DNA of 36,254 bases from an uncultured bacterium. GTDB lineage: Bacteria > Patescibacteriota > Minisyncoccia > Minisyncoccales > UBA5738. Below the pieces are notes generated by a model, which did no database searches, was not told the DNA's origin, and saw only the letters and a list, made by a program, of their open reading frames with translations. Position 1 is the first letter of the stretch. Each line of letters begins with the position of its first letter. Both the position numbers and the translations under genes were made by a program. Below, piece after piece: positions 12,581 through 20,392 of the stretch. Location: assembly GCA_903847095.1 (NCBI GenBank), contig CAINCQ010000037.1:1-36254 (forward strand), read 5' to 3'.

Positions 12581-15439
12581 TTATTGCTTAGCCTCAAAGT
12601 TAAACCAAACCTTTAATTGTTTCCCCTGCCATTCGTTGCCAATGGATTCCAGAAATTTGAATTTATAAACCAGCTTTTTTGTTTGCCAAGGCAAAAGGAT
12701 TTTTTTAATTTCGGGCAGGTATTTTGTTAAATTAATTTTATCTTGTTTAAGCTCCGATAACAATAACGGCGGATTTTTGTCGCCAAGGTCGGCCGCAACC
12801 TTATCAAGCATATTTTCTCCGTCGTATTCAAGTTTGGTTACCGCGATTTGCTCCTCAAGATTTTTGTTAATAACCGAATTCAATTCTCCCCCGCCGGTTC
12901 CGGTAATACCGTAAACCCGGTAATACGGCTGGCCAAGGTAGACAATTTGGCTAACGGTCATGCCATTTTTGGTTTCGCCCACGGTTAAGATGGTGGCATC
13001 CTGGCAATTAGGTTGAACTTTAGCCAAAGAATCGGCTTGGGGGCAAATATATACCTGGCCTTTGCCGGTGGAAGGAATGTAGAGGATTTTATTGTTTTCG
13101 ATTACATCCGGCCAATTATCCATATGCATAAACGATTTATTTTCTTTTGTATCGGTATCGGCAACTAAATCGGAAAGATCAATATCGGTCTGGGATAACT
13201 CAAAATGCGTATTTACCATTCCAATTAGCTTTAAGTCGTTTTTAGAGATTGTTACCCATTCATTAGTATTTTGAGCGTATTTTGGATCACGTAAGTCAAC
13301 TCCGGTGTACAACATTGGTATAAACGTTCCGTTAATCATAATCATTTTCCGACCCAGCCTTGTGTCCTCCTTAACTTCGAAATTCCAGCTTATTGATTCT
13401 TCGCGGCCATAAATATCTTTTACCGTTAATTTCATTTTTCGATTTCCCTGCTTGGAAAACCATTTAGCCAAATCAACATTATTGGTAACGATTGGTTCGT
13501 CGTCGTCAAACTGCCAAGTGTAAGTCAATATTTCTTCTTTGCTTCGATTTTTCGCGCCTGCCTGAAAGTTAACCGGCTGGTTGACGCCGATCGAACCCGG
13601 AAAAATGGTAAAGAACGGATTGATCGCGCTAGGCAAGCCATCGGCAAAATTATCAACATCAATCATTTGAACATCGTTATTTTTTTTCACATTAACCAGT
13701 CTCAAATATTGATTTTTATTTTCATAAGAAGGATCAAGCGCCACCTGAGAAAGGGCTTCGGTTTCTACAACATCGTATTTATTATTCCAGTTTTGTTTAT
13801 TTTCACTATGAGTATGTCCAGCCATATTTAATGTTTGGCAACTTGAATTATTGACAAATAAATTTTCAATCGGAGGAAAGGCGCCTATGAAAAATCCGCC
13901 CAGAACATCCCTTAATGGATAGTGGGTTAAAAGCACAACTTTCTTTCCCTCACAATCATTTAATTCGTCTCGCAACCAAGTATGAGTATCAACCGGGTCA
14001 ATCGCGTTGGTCGGCCAAAAAAGCTGCAAATCTTCTTCGCGCGAAGCAAAATCAAGCGAAACAAATTTGATATTATCATAGGTAAAAGCATAATTTTGGT
14101 GGTAATTTGTCCCCTTTGCCTGCCGATTGAAGGTGGGAAAAAGATTAACCAATTTTTGTTCGTTTACCGCATTATCGTCCCAAAAAACCTGGTTGAAATA
14201 CTGATCGCCTAATGGTTCTCCATTCTTCCATTGATCCCCTATCCCAAGAGTTACAAAAGCGGCTGATCGCGCGTTGGGATCCCACATGGGCCGGGAAACG
14301 TACGGAATAATATCGTGGTTTCCGATTATTGGAATATAGGGAACGACAAGCTGGTTTAAAATTTGGCGGGCCTTGAGGAATTCGGAGTATTCGGCAGTGT
14401 CAGCAATATCGCCAAGGATAACCACGAATTTGATGTTATTGCTTACCGTGTGCGCGTTAATCCATTCGATCGAACGGTTAAGCCTATCGGTCATAAAATA
14501 ATCTTGACCGGGTTCGTTATCGGTTTCACCGTAGCCGGGTTTCCCATAGTCGGGGATGCCCCATCCGATGTGAAGATCGGTAATGACAGCGAAGGTCCAA
14601 TCCGGTTTTTCGGTTAGGATTTTGTAATTAGAGGGTGGCTTAATTAACGGATAATTATCGGTTTCACCGTTTAATGCTTGAGGTTTCTCGCCAACACCAT
14701 CGCCGTTATCGTCGGTTCCATCATAATAAAGGTAGTAATTTCCCAGTCGGTTTTTGTGATACCCTCCGGAATATTGGTAATTGATTTCTTCGCCGGTTTT
14801 CCAGAAATTGTAGTAGGGCCAGCCGGATCCGGCAAAGATCTTGGAATAAAAATCGTTGAGGTAAATATTGTTGGCCGAGCTTTTTCTTGTCGCGCCCGAA
14901 CCGGAATCGAATGCTTCTTGGAGATATAATCCGTAATCATTGGTTTCTTTGAAAATATTCCCGGTCATTTCGTTGAGATAAGAATACAAACTGATATGGA
15001 TCCCATATTCGTTCCCGGCAAATTCATTGTTGGTTATTTTATTTTCGGTGCTAAAGTATTTGATCGCGATCCCCGACGCGTTGGTTGCGCCTTCGATCGT
15101 TAAACCCGAAATCGTTGTCCGATTCCGGTTCAATTCAAAAACATTCTTATTGGGATCGGTGGCAGAAATAAAAACATGGCCTGACCCGTTTTGCGACTTG
15201 ATCGTCAAATCACTCGTATTTACCAAAATATTCTCCGTATAGCACCCATCGCGGACAATAATGATATCGCCGGAATTAACGGACTCAACGGCTTGTTGGA
15301 TCGTGGAATAATTGTCGGGCACATAAACCGTATTCGCCGCGCCCGCGCGTTCCGCGCCAAAAAACATCAAAACCGCGGCAACGACCGCGACAATTATTCT
15401 TATTGTTTTTTTATACTTTGGCGATAAAAATAAATACAT
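12581..15439 (-). CDS. Large secreted protein: beta-helix, calcineurin-like phosphoesterase, PKD-like and TasA/camelysin-like domains
   Basis: From the ATG at 15439 the product has 952 residues. A signal peptide (about 1-34, ending AERAGA) leads into VYVPDNYSTIQQAV and a NosD-like right-handed beta-helix to about 265. A calcineurin-type metallophosphoesterase follows, with all metal-site motifs: DLH (288-290), GDIAD (343-347), GNHD (373-376), THYP (505-508) and GHTH (541-544). A PKD-like domain covers about 611-690 (TYTWQFDDDEP). The C-terminal 90 residues, with SIGNEWQGKQLKVWFNFEAK, resemble the end of TasA/camelysin filament proteins. A domain with paired cysteines and YGITGTGGG lies between. 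The phosphoesterase could act on phosphorylated sugars or nucleic acids outside the cell. The earlier TTG start is rejected because it falls on the -35 box. Confidence 0.8.
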   Translation of the reverse strand: MYLFLSPKYKKTIRIIVAVVAAVLMFFGAERAGAANTVYVPDNYSTIQQAVESVNSGDIIIVRDGCYTENILVNTSDLTIKSQNGSGHVFISATDPNKNVFELNRNRTTISGLTIEGATNASGIAIKYFSTENKITNNEFAGNEYGIHISLYSYLNEMTGNIFKETNDYGLYLQEAFDSGSGATRKSSANNIYLNDFYSKIFAGSGWPYYNFWKTGEEINYQYSGGYHKNRLGNYYLYYDGTDDNGDGVGEKPQALNGETDNYPLIKPPSNYKILTEKPDWTFAVITDLHIGWGIPDYGKPGYGETDNEPGQDYFMTDRLNRSIEWINAHTVSNNIKFVVILGDIADTAEYSEFLKARQILNQLVVPYIPIIGNHDIIPYVSRPMWDPNARSAAFVTLGIGDQWKNGEPLGDQYFNQVFWDDNAVNEQKLVNLFPTFNRQAKGTNYHQNYAFTYDNIKFVSLDFASREEDLQLFWPTNAIDPVDTHTWLRDELNDCEGKKVVLLTHYPLRDVLGGFFIGAFPPIENLFVNNSSCQTLNMAGHTHSENKQNWNNKYDVVETEALSQVALDPSYENKNQYLRLVNVKKNNDVQMIDVDNFADGLPSAINPFFTIFPGSIGVNQPVNFQAGAKNRSKEEILTYTWQFDDDEPIVTNNVDLAKWFSKQGNRKMKLTVKDIYGREESISWNFEVKEDTRLGRKMIMINGTFIPMLYTGVDLRDPKYAQNTNEWVTISKNDLKLIGMVNTHFELSQTDIDLSDLVADTDTKENKSFMHMDNWPDVIENNKILYIPSTGKGQVYICPQADSLAKVQPNCQDATILTVGETKNGMTVSQIVYLGQPYYRVYGITGTGGGELNSVINKNLEEQIAVTKLEYDGENMLDKVAADLGDKNPPLLLSELKQDKINLTKYLPEIKKILLPWQTKKLVYKFKFLESIGNEWQGKQLKVWFNFEAKQ

Positions 15440-15479
15440 TGAACCAATCGCGCCCCGATAGGCGGCACTTAAAGGCTTC

Positions 15480-15508
15480 TTTTTATCGAAAATCAAACCG
15501 GTTGTCAA
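15480..15508 (-). promoter_or_regulatory. Promoter of the large surface protein gene
   Basis: On the minus strand TTGACA (plus 15503-15508) is followed after 17 bp by TAAAAA (plus 15480-15485), with ATAAAA at 16 bp as an alternative. It lies directly behind the terminator of the VIT1-like gene and 40 bp before the ATG at 15439. Confidence 0.6.
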
Positions 15509-15516
15509 GAAGTCGT

Positions 15517-15544
15517 AAAAAAACGCAGGAGCCTTGCTCCTGCG
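15517..15544 (-). terminator. Rho-independent terminator of the VIT1-like gene
   Basis: CGCAGGAGC (15524-15532) and GCTCCTGCG (15536-15544) form a perfect 9-bp stem with a 3-nt loop, followed on the minus strand by seven T. It ends the transcript from 16106. Confidence 0.88.
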
Positions 15545-15565
15545 GGAATATTCTGGAATAATTTT

Positions 15566-15597
15566 AAATTTGCCTGGTTAAACCTATGCAAATCTAA
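15566..15597. repeat. 33-bp repeat element, copy 2
   Basis: This is the partner of 12223-12255 (32 of 33 positions present, one substitution). Here the element is extended by CCTGGTTA (15573-15580) and TAACCAGG (15595-15602), an exact inverted repeat that would make a second stem. It lies between a stop codon at 15603 and the terminator at 15517-15544. Confidence 0.75.
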
Positions 15598-15602
15598 CCA
15601 GG

Positions 15603-16106
15603 TTAGAAAGCCGTTATTATAAAATCACCAACGAATTTGCTCAAAGCGATAACAACAACCGCAATGCAGAGATGTTCCAATATCGGAAATACCGGTTTCC
15701 TATTTTGGCTGATGGCGATGAAATAGCTGAAAATCGCCAACGTGGCAAGACCATAGGCAATGGCGATATAGGTTGCCAACGCCAACGGAAAAACCGCGAT
15801 AATAGCGATAAATCCAAATGAAACGATCAGTCGCGTAAAAAAATTAGTACCGGTTTTCAACCAGACTTTTCGCGCCGTCATTCCTTCCGATTCCTGGTAA
15901 ATGTGGATTCCCAGCGAATCGGAAATATTATCGGCCAGCGCGATGACCAGCAAACTTCCGATAATCGCCAACCTTGGATTTTCCGAGGCGTTAAGCCCGG
16001 TAATAATAGCTAGGCTGGTGACAATTGCCGATGTACCGCCAAAAATGTAGTTAGTGATCTCAATTTCTTTACCCCGGAAAAATTTTAATAATTTCTTGAT
16101 TTTCAT
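15603..16106 (-). CDS. VIT1/CCC1-like integral membrane protein
   Basis: From the ATG at 16106 the product has 167 residues. The N-terminal ITNYIFGGTSAIVTSLAIITG and the following PRLAIIGSLLVIALADNISDSLG match the start of VIT1/CCC1 family proteins, which move iron or manganese across membranes in plants, fungi and bacteria. Five hydrophobic segments are visible. HIYQESE in the first loop corresponds to the region where family members carry acidic residues, but the typical cytoplasmic metal-binding domain is short here, so transport is not proven. A TGGTATAAT extended -10 ends 6 nt before the ATG, which fixes this start over a longer frame to 16178 and suggests a leaderless mRNA. A strong terminator follows, so the gene is transcribed alone. 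Confidence 0.76.
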   Translation of the reverse strand: MKIKKLLKFFRGKEIEITNYIFGGTSAIVTSLAIITGLNASENPRLAIIGSLLVIALADNISDSLGIHIYQESEGMTARKVWLKTGTNFFTRLIVSFGFIAIIAVFPLALATYIAIAYGLATLAIFSYFIAISQNRKPVFPILEHLCIAVVVIALSKFVGDFIITAF

Positions 16107-16112
16107 TTTTGG

Positions 16113-16121
16113 ATTATACCA
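16113..16121 (-). promoter_or_regulatory. Extended -10 promoter of the VIT1-like gene
   Basis: TGGTATAAT on the minus strand (TATAAT at plus 16113-16118), 6 nt before the ATG. The TGn extension compensates for the lack of a recognisable -35. Confidence 0.7.
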
Positions 16122-16140
16122 TCTTTTTCCGATACCCGCC

Positions 16141-16580
16141 GTGGAGATCCAATCTCCACAAGCTTCAGGCCTAAACAAGGCTTACGCAGTTGGCACAGAT
16201 TCAAGGCAAAGCGCGAGGGTGCGCCGAAGCCGTACGATTTGTACGGCGACCGGTGCTACATTAATTTAATTTTGTCGATTTAGCAGAATCTATTTAGCCT
16301 GAATTCTAGGCGCGAGGAGCGTAATGTACCCTGTGCGGTACATTAGCGACGAGCAACAACGAAGGCAGGCTAAATAGATTCTGCCCTGCGGGAACATTGA
16401 AATTCGGCCATTTTCCGCTTCACTCCTCCTCAATGTACCGCACAGGGTACAATTTCGTCGTCGTTCATTGAAACTGACCGGACTTGAATGTTCTAAATCG
16501 ACGAAATTAAGTTAATGGGGCACCAACACCCAAACACTTTAACGCAGAAGATGGGGCAACTTCGTAAGCCTTGCCTAAGG
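16141..16580. repeat. Non-coding island of nested inverted repeats
   Basis: No gene fits this stretch. Exact or near-exact inverted pairs are: 16141-16148 with 16152-16159 (8 bp); 16170-16192 with 16557-16580 (imperfect); 16252-16283 with 16493-16524 (about 32 bp, imperfect, GGTGC...GTCGATTTAG); 16283-16301 with 16366-16384 (19 bp exact, GCAGAATCTATTTAGCCTG); 16325-16344 with 16432-16451 (20 bp exact). Local hairpins are 16229-16247 (GCCGTAC-GATTT-GTACGGC) and 16322-16345 (TAATGTACC-CTGTGC-GGTACATTA). The right outer arm reaches the last codons of the next gene. It could be a transposase-less element, a structured RNA, or a multi-hairpin end to the polysaccharide operon. Confidence 0.75.
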
Positions 16581-18461
16581 TTTTAATGAAGATGAGTTGT
16601 ACGAAGGAATAGCCAGTTTGAAAATTACCGCGATCTTTTCAAAATCGCGATCTTTGGCGGCGATTTCCAAATCGGCAAGAATTTCGGCCATTTTCTTTTC
16701 GTCGGCAAGCGCGAGCTTGGCCACAAAGATCTTTTGATTTTTGGTTGCGCGCGTTCCTTCTTCGGCTTTGGTCAAGGTTTCCTCGATGATTTTTTCCCCG
16801 GGCCGCATACCGATATAAACGATCGGAATTTGCTTGTCGGGTTCAAAACCGGACAAGCGGATCATTTCACGCGCCAGATCCAAGATTTTTACCGGCTTGC
16901 CCATATCAAGCACGAACACCTCTCCGCCCTCGCCCATGGCTCCGGCCTGCATTACCAAAAGGCAGGCTTCGGAGGTAAGCATAAAATAACGCTGCATGTC
17001 TTTGTGTGTCACTTCCACCGGGCCGCCCAGCTTGATCTGCTCGCGAAAGATCGGGATCACGCTGCCCCGGCTGTTTAAAACGTTGCCAAACCTCACCGAA
17101 ACAAATTTGGTAAAATCTTTACGGTTCAGATCCTGGCAGACCATTTCGCAAATCCTTTTTGACGCACCCATCGCCGAAGTCGGATTAACCGCCTTGTCGG
17201 TGGAGATCATAATAAATTTTTCGGCTTTATATTCAACCGCTGCATCCCCCACAGCCTTAGTCCCGAAAATATTATTTTTTACCGCCTCGTCGGGCTGTTC
17301 CTCCATCAGCGGCACATGTTTGTAAGCCGCGGCGTGAAAAACGATAGCGGGTTTAAACTGACTGAATATTTTTCCGATCTTATCCTTGTCGGTGATATCG
17401 GCAACCAACGCTTTAATATCAAGATCGGGAAAATTTTTCTTCAGCTCTTTGGCAATATTGAATATCCCGGTTTCATCCTGATCGATTATCAGCAAAAGGC
17501 TGGGCGAAAATTTAGCCACCTGGCGGCATAACTCGCTCCCAATGGAACCGGCTCCGCCGGTAATCAAAATCTTTTTTCCTTTAACGAACGCTTCGATCGA
17601 AATTGTATCAAGCTCAACCGGTTCCCGCTCCAACAGATCCTCAACCTCCACCTCGCGCACACTGGCAATGGTAATCTGGCCATCGATCAACTCGGTAATG
17701 GAAGGCAACACCTTTAAATTTTTAACTCCAGCTTTCCGGGAAAGCTCCACTGCCCGCTTGATCGATTTTGAGCCTGCCGAAGGTAAGGCGATAATGATCG
17801 ATTCGGCGCCTTGAGCCTTTACGATCTCGGGCAGATTTTCAACCGGCCCGAATACTTTAACCCCGTGGATCAAATTACCCAGCTTGGTCAAATTATCATC
17901 AACAAAACCAACCGGCAAATAAGCGCCTTTTTTAGCCAAAATGCTGCGCAACAACTGCTCCCCTGCGTCCCCGGCTCCCACGATCAACGTCCGAGACATC
18001 CCTCCCATCGCGTAATTCCGCCGCGAAAACGAAAGATAAGCGCGCTTGGAAAACCGAGCCCCACCACAAAACAGAAAAATAAAAAAATAAGCAATGAAAA
18101 TCGTAGACCGGGGAAATCCCGAGAATAAGCGGTAATCGCGTAACAGGAATAACGCACCAAGCACCAATAATAAAGAATAGACGGTTGCCCGTAAAAGCTG
18201 CACCAATTCCTGGACGCTAACATAGGCCCAAGTAAACGAATAAAGTTTCTGCCAATAAAATATTGGCAAACAGATAAGAATATTGATAACCGAAAGCATT
18301 ACAATACTCTCAAAATACCGCTTCGGAATCGCCCCCTCGAAGCGGATAAAAAAAGCCAAATAAACTGATGCAAAAAAAATGAAGACATCCAAAACCATAA
18401 AAATAACCGCTTTATGTCTGCCTGCAAATTGCCTCATTTTTTTAAATTGATCTTTATTCAC
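16575..18461 (-). CDS. Membrane-bound UDP-sugar 4,6-dehydratase (PglF/WbpM/CapD type)
   Basis: This 628-residue protein has four N-terminal membrane helices (about 17-130), a Rossmann-like CoA-binding domain with VGAGDAGEQL at 161-170, and a C-terminal SDR domain with TGGAGSIGSE at 301-310. The active-site stretch STDKAVNPTSAMGASKR (420-436) has the methionine-for-tyrosine replacement (M431) and K435 typical of UDP-GlcNAc 4,6-dehydratases. They make UDP-4-keto-6-deoxy-GlcNAc, the precursor of bacillosamine, QuiNAc or FucNAc. No dedicated PglE/PglD pair is seen nearby, so the next step is unclear. The start is a GTG at 18461; an ATG at 18437 is a good alternative. It is the last gene of the polysaccharide cluster, next to the initiating transferase. 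Confidence 0.9.
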   Translation of the reverse strand: MNKDQFKKMRQFAGRHKAVIFMVLDVFIFFASVYLAFFIRFEGAIPKRYFESIVMLSVINILICLPIFYWQKLYSFTWAYVSVQELVQLLRATVYSLLLVLGALFLLRDYRLFSGFPRSTIFIAYFFIFLFCGGARFSKRAYLSFSRRNYAMGGMSRTLIVGAGDAGEQLLRSILAKKGAYLPVGFVDDNLTKLGNLIHGVKVFGPVENLPEIVKAQGAESIIIALPSAGSKSIKRAVELSRKAGVKNLKVLPSITELIDGQITIASVREVEVEDLLEREPVELDTISIEAFVKGKKILITGGAGSIGSELCRQVAKFSPSLLLIIDQDETGIFNIAKELKKNFPDLDIKALVADITDKDKIGKIFSQFKPAIVFHAAAYKHVPLMEEQPDEAVKNNIFGTKAVGDAAVEYKAEKFIMISTDKAVNPTSAMGASKRICEMVCQDLNRKDFTKFVSVRFGNVLNSRGSVIPIFREQIKLGGPVEVTHKDMQRYFMLTSEACLLVMQAGAMGEGGEVFVLDMGKPVKILDLAREMIRLSGFEPDKQIPIVYIGMRPGEKIIEETLTKAEEGTRATKNQKIFVAKLALADEKKMAEILADLEIAAKDRDFEKIAVIFKLAIPSYNSSSLKP

Positions 18462-18507
18462 TTATTTATTCAAAGTATTATTAGCTAATCGGTTTCCGGA
18501 TTAAACT

Positions 18508-19113
18508 TTAATTATTTTTTTTATACAATCCTTCCCCTCTCAAAATAATTCTCCAAAACGAAAGCAGCAAAATTTTGGCATCTAGCCAAAGAGAAAAGTT
18601 TTCCGTATACCACACATCATATTTAACTCTTTCGTCCCAGGAAATCCAGTTTCCTCCGTTTAGTTGCGCCCAGCCGGCAAGACCAGGCTTCATTAAAAAT
18701 CTTCTCTTTTCTAATTCATTTTCAGTATTGACTTGGTTTAAAAGCGGCGGACGCGGACCGACAAAACTCATCTCTCCCCTCAAGACATTAATAAGCTGCG
18801 GCATTTCGTCCAAATGCCAACGCCTTAAAAATTTACCAATACCAATAATCTGCGGATTATTTTCTCCCATATTCAAACCAAGCTTTTCCGAACCTTGCTT
18901 CATTGTTCTAAATTTCAGGATTGAGAACATTTTCAAGTTCAGTCCTGGCCTCATCTGTTTAAAAATCACAGGGCCGGGTGATACAAAAAAAATTAAAAGG
19001 GAGATTAATAAATAAAATGGCGCCAAAAAAACAAGCATCACCAAAGAAAAAAAAATATCGAGATAGCACTTGATTAATATTTGTAATTTTTTTCCCTTAT
19101 ATGTCTGTTTCAT
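18508..19113 (-). CDS. Initiating sugar-1-phosphate transferase (PglC/WcaJ type)
   Basis: This 201-residue protein is a small polyprenol-phosphate sugar-1-phosphate transferase (bacterial sugar transferase family), which places the first sugar phosphate on undecaprenyl phosphate. A membrane segment at about 13-40 (YLDIFFSLVMLVFLAPFYLL) is the reentrant helix, followed by the catalytic region FKQMRPGLNLKMFSILKFRT, the DE motif in RRWHLDEMPQLINVLRGEMS near 97-116, FVGPRPPLL and PGLAGWAQLNGG. It lacks the extra N-terminal helices of WcaJ, so it is PglC-sized. Because the dehydratase gene follows, the first sugar may be a 6-deoxy-GlcNAc derivative. It starts with ATG at 19113, 41 bp after the glycosyltransferase gene. 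Confidence 0.92.
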   Translation of the reverse strand: MKQTYKGKKLQILIKCYLDIFFSLVMLVFLAPFYLLISLLIFFVSPGPVIFKQMRPGLNLKMFSILKFRTMKQGSEKLGLNMGENNPQIIGIGKFLRRWHLDEMPQLINVLRGEMSFVGPRPPLLNQVNTENELEKRRFLMKPGLAGWAQLNGGNWISWDERVKYDVWYTENFSLWLDAKILLLSFWRIILRGEGLYKKNN

Positions 19114-19154
19114 TGCAAAGGCGATATTTGATTTTTGGCCAAATGTATTTGTTT

Positions 19155-20378
19155 TTACATCAAACCTTCCAAACGATCAACGAGGATTGGGATCGTACAA
19201 TTCTTTTCTGCATATTCTCGACCCCTTGCCCCAAGCAATCCCCTTTCTGCCGCACTCATTTTGTACACCTTCAGAATGGCAGCAGCAATTGACTCGGGAT
19301 TTCCCGGTATGGCATACACACCGCAGCCTATTCCATCGAGCATTTTTTTTACAAAATCACTCGCATACACGATTGGTTTACCCGCCGCCAAATAATCATA
19401 TATTTTGTTCGGGCTACCTCCAAAATTAGAATATGCAAAATTCAAATCAATATCCATAAGGACATCCGCCGAAAGAAGTACACGCGGTATCATGTCTTTC
19501 GAGACGCTAGCTGGAAACGAAACAGAATCAAGCGCCAACGAATCGGTCAATTTCAACAAGTTTTCTTTTTCTGCACCATTCCCGTATACGAAAATATGAA
19601 TATCGTGATAACCTCGCTTACGAATCAATTCGGCCGCCTCGATTAAATACTTGAGGCCATTAGATTCAATCACGCTTCCAGTAAACAAGACTTTGAACTC
19701 CTGATTATGTCGATTGCTAATTTCCAACCCGGAAAATCTAGACAAATCCACACCATTGGGAATCAAAGCGGTTTTCTTCTCATCAATACCTAGCGAAATA
19801 AGATATTTTTTTACTTCCGGAGTAAAAAAAATAACTTTGTCCGCTTTCTTATACAAAAATCGCTCCAACGACCCAAGAATCCGCACAACCATGCTCCCTT
19901 TTTTCATAATTCCCATATCGACAAATACCTGAGGCCAAACATCACGTATCTCCATAAAGAACTTCGCCTTATACCGAAGGGAAAAAAAATATGCCGACAG
20001 CCCCGCAATCAAATGCGGAGAAGATCCGATGACCACATCTGGCTTGGCAGTTTGAGCCCCCTTACGCAAAAACACTTCTCCCAGAAACAAAACACGCCAA
20101 GAATAAGAAACCATATTTAATGACCTACGCCAATCATTAGCCTGATATGGGAACGTCCGCACCCAAACGAAATCAATACCTTCGTGCTGCTCGATTTTAT
20201 AATATTTACCATTTTCCAACCTTGTCTCTTTCTTCTCTCCGTAATGCGGAAAGCTTGAAGCGAAAATAACTACGCGATGTCCCCGTCGTACAAGTTCCTT
20301 GCCAAAATCATAGTGCCGCGTTCCTCCCGGTGTATCCGGTGTAATCGCATAATGATTAATTATCCAAATAGTTGCCAT
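19155..20378 (-). CDS. GT4 glycosyltransferase, WbuB-like
   Basis: This 407-residue GT-B enzyme transfers a sugar from a nucleotide donor in the cytoplasm. IINHYAITPDTPGGTRHYDF at residues 6-25 and ELVRRGHRVVIFASSFPHYG are typical of the WbuB branch (L-FucNAc and related transferases). The acceptor domain has IGSSPHLIAGLSAYF and MEIRDVWPQV. The donor domain has PNGVDLSRF, FTGSVIESNGLKYLIEAAELI, and the EX7E-like region GGSPNKIYDYLAAGKPIV near 310, in which the first glutamate of the canonical motif is replaced. It has no membrane helix. It lies 14 bp after wbqC and shares the operon. The exact donor cannot be assigned. Confidence 0.88.
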   Translation of the reverse strand: MATIWIINHYAITPDTPGGTRHYDFGKELVRRGHRVVIFASSFPHYGEKKETRLENGKYYKIEQHEGIDFVWVRTFPYQANDWRRSLNMVSYSWRVLFLGEVFLRKGAQTAKPDVVIGSSPHLIAGLSAYFFSLRYKAKFFMEIRDVWPQVFVDMGIMKKGSMVVRILGSLERFLYKKADKVIFFTPEVKKYLISLGIDEKKTALIPNGVDLSRFSGLEISNRHNQEFKVLFTGSVIESNGLKYLIEAAELIRKRGYHDIHIFVYGNGAEKENLLKLTDSLALDSVSFPASVSKDMIPRVLLSADVLMDIDLNFAYSNFGGSPNKIYDYLAAGKPIVYASDFVKKMLDGIGCGVYAIPGNPESIAAAILKVYKMSAAERGLLGARGREYAEKNCTIPILVDRLEGLM

Positions 20379-20392
20379 ATAAATCTATTTTC

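Noticed and set aside
14671-14940. Long open frames antisense to the large surface protein and other genes
   Set aside because: Shadows of real coding regions: no ribosome sites, no recognisable domains, and amino-acid composition typical of antisense frames.
15440-15508. TTG start extending the large surface protein by 23 residues
   Set aside because: The TTG is the first triplet of a TTGACA -35 box just after a terminator, and the extension would put charged residues before the signal peptide. The ATG at 15439 starts directly at a normal signal peptide.
16107-16178. Longer N-terminus for the VIT1-like protein
   Set aside because: It would be translated through a TGGTATAAT promoter and lacks similarity to the family; the ATG at 16106 fits both promoter and homology.
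16252-16524. Intact insertion sequence
   Set aside because: No transposase ORF in any frame and no clear target-site duplication at the arms; kept only as a possible non-autonomous element.
16141-16580. tRNA, tmRNA or retron msr/msd RNA in the hairpin island
   Set aside because: No cloverleaf with CCA-type ends or T-loop motif was found, and no reverse transcriptase lies nearby.
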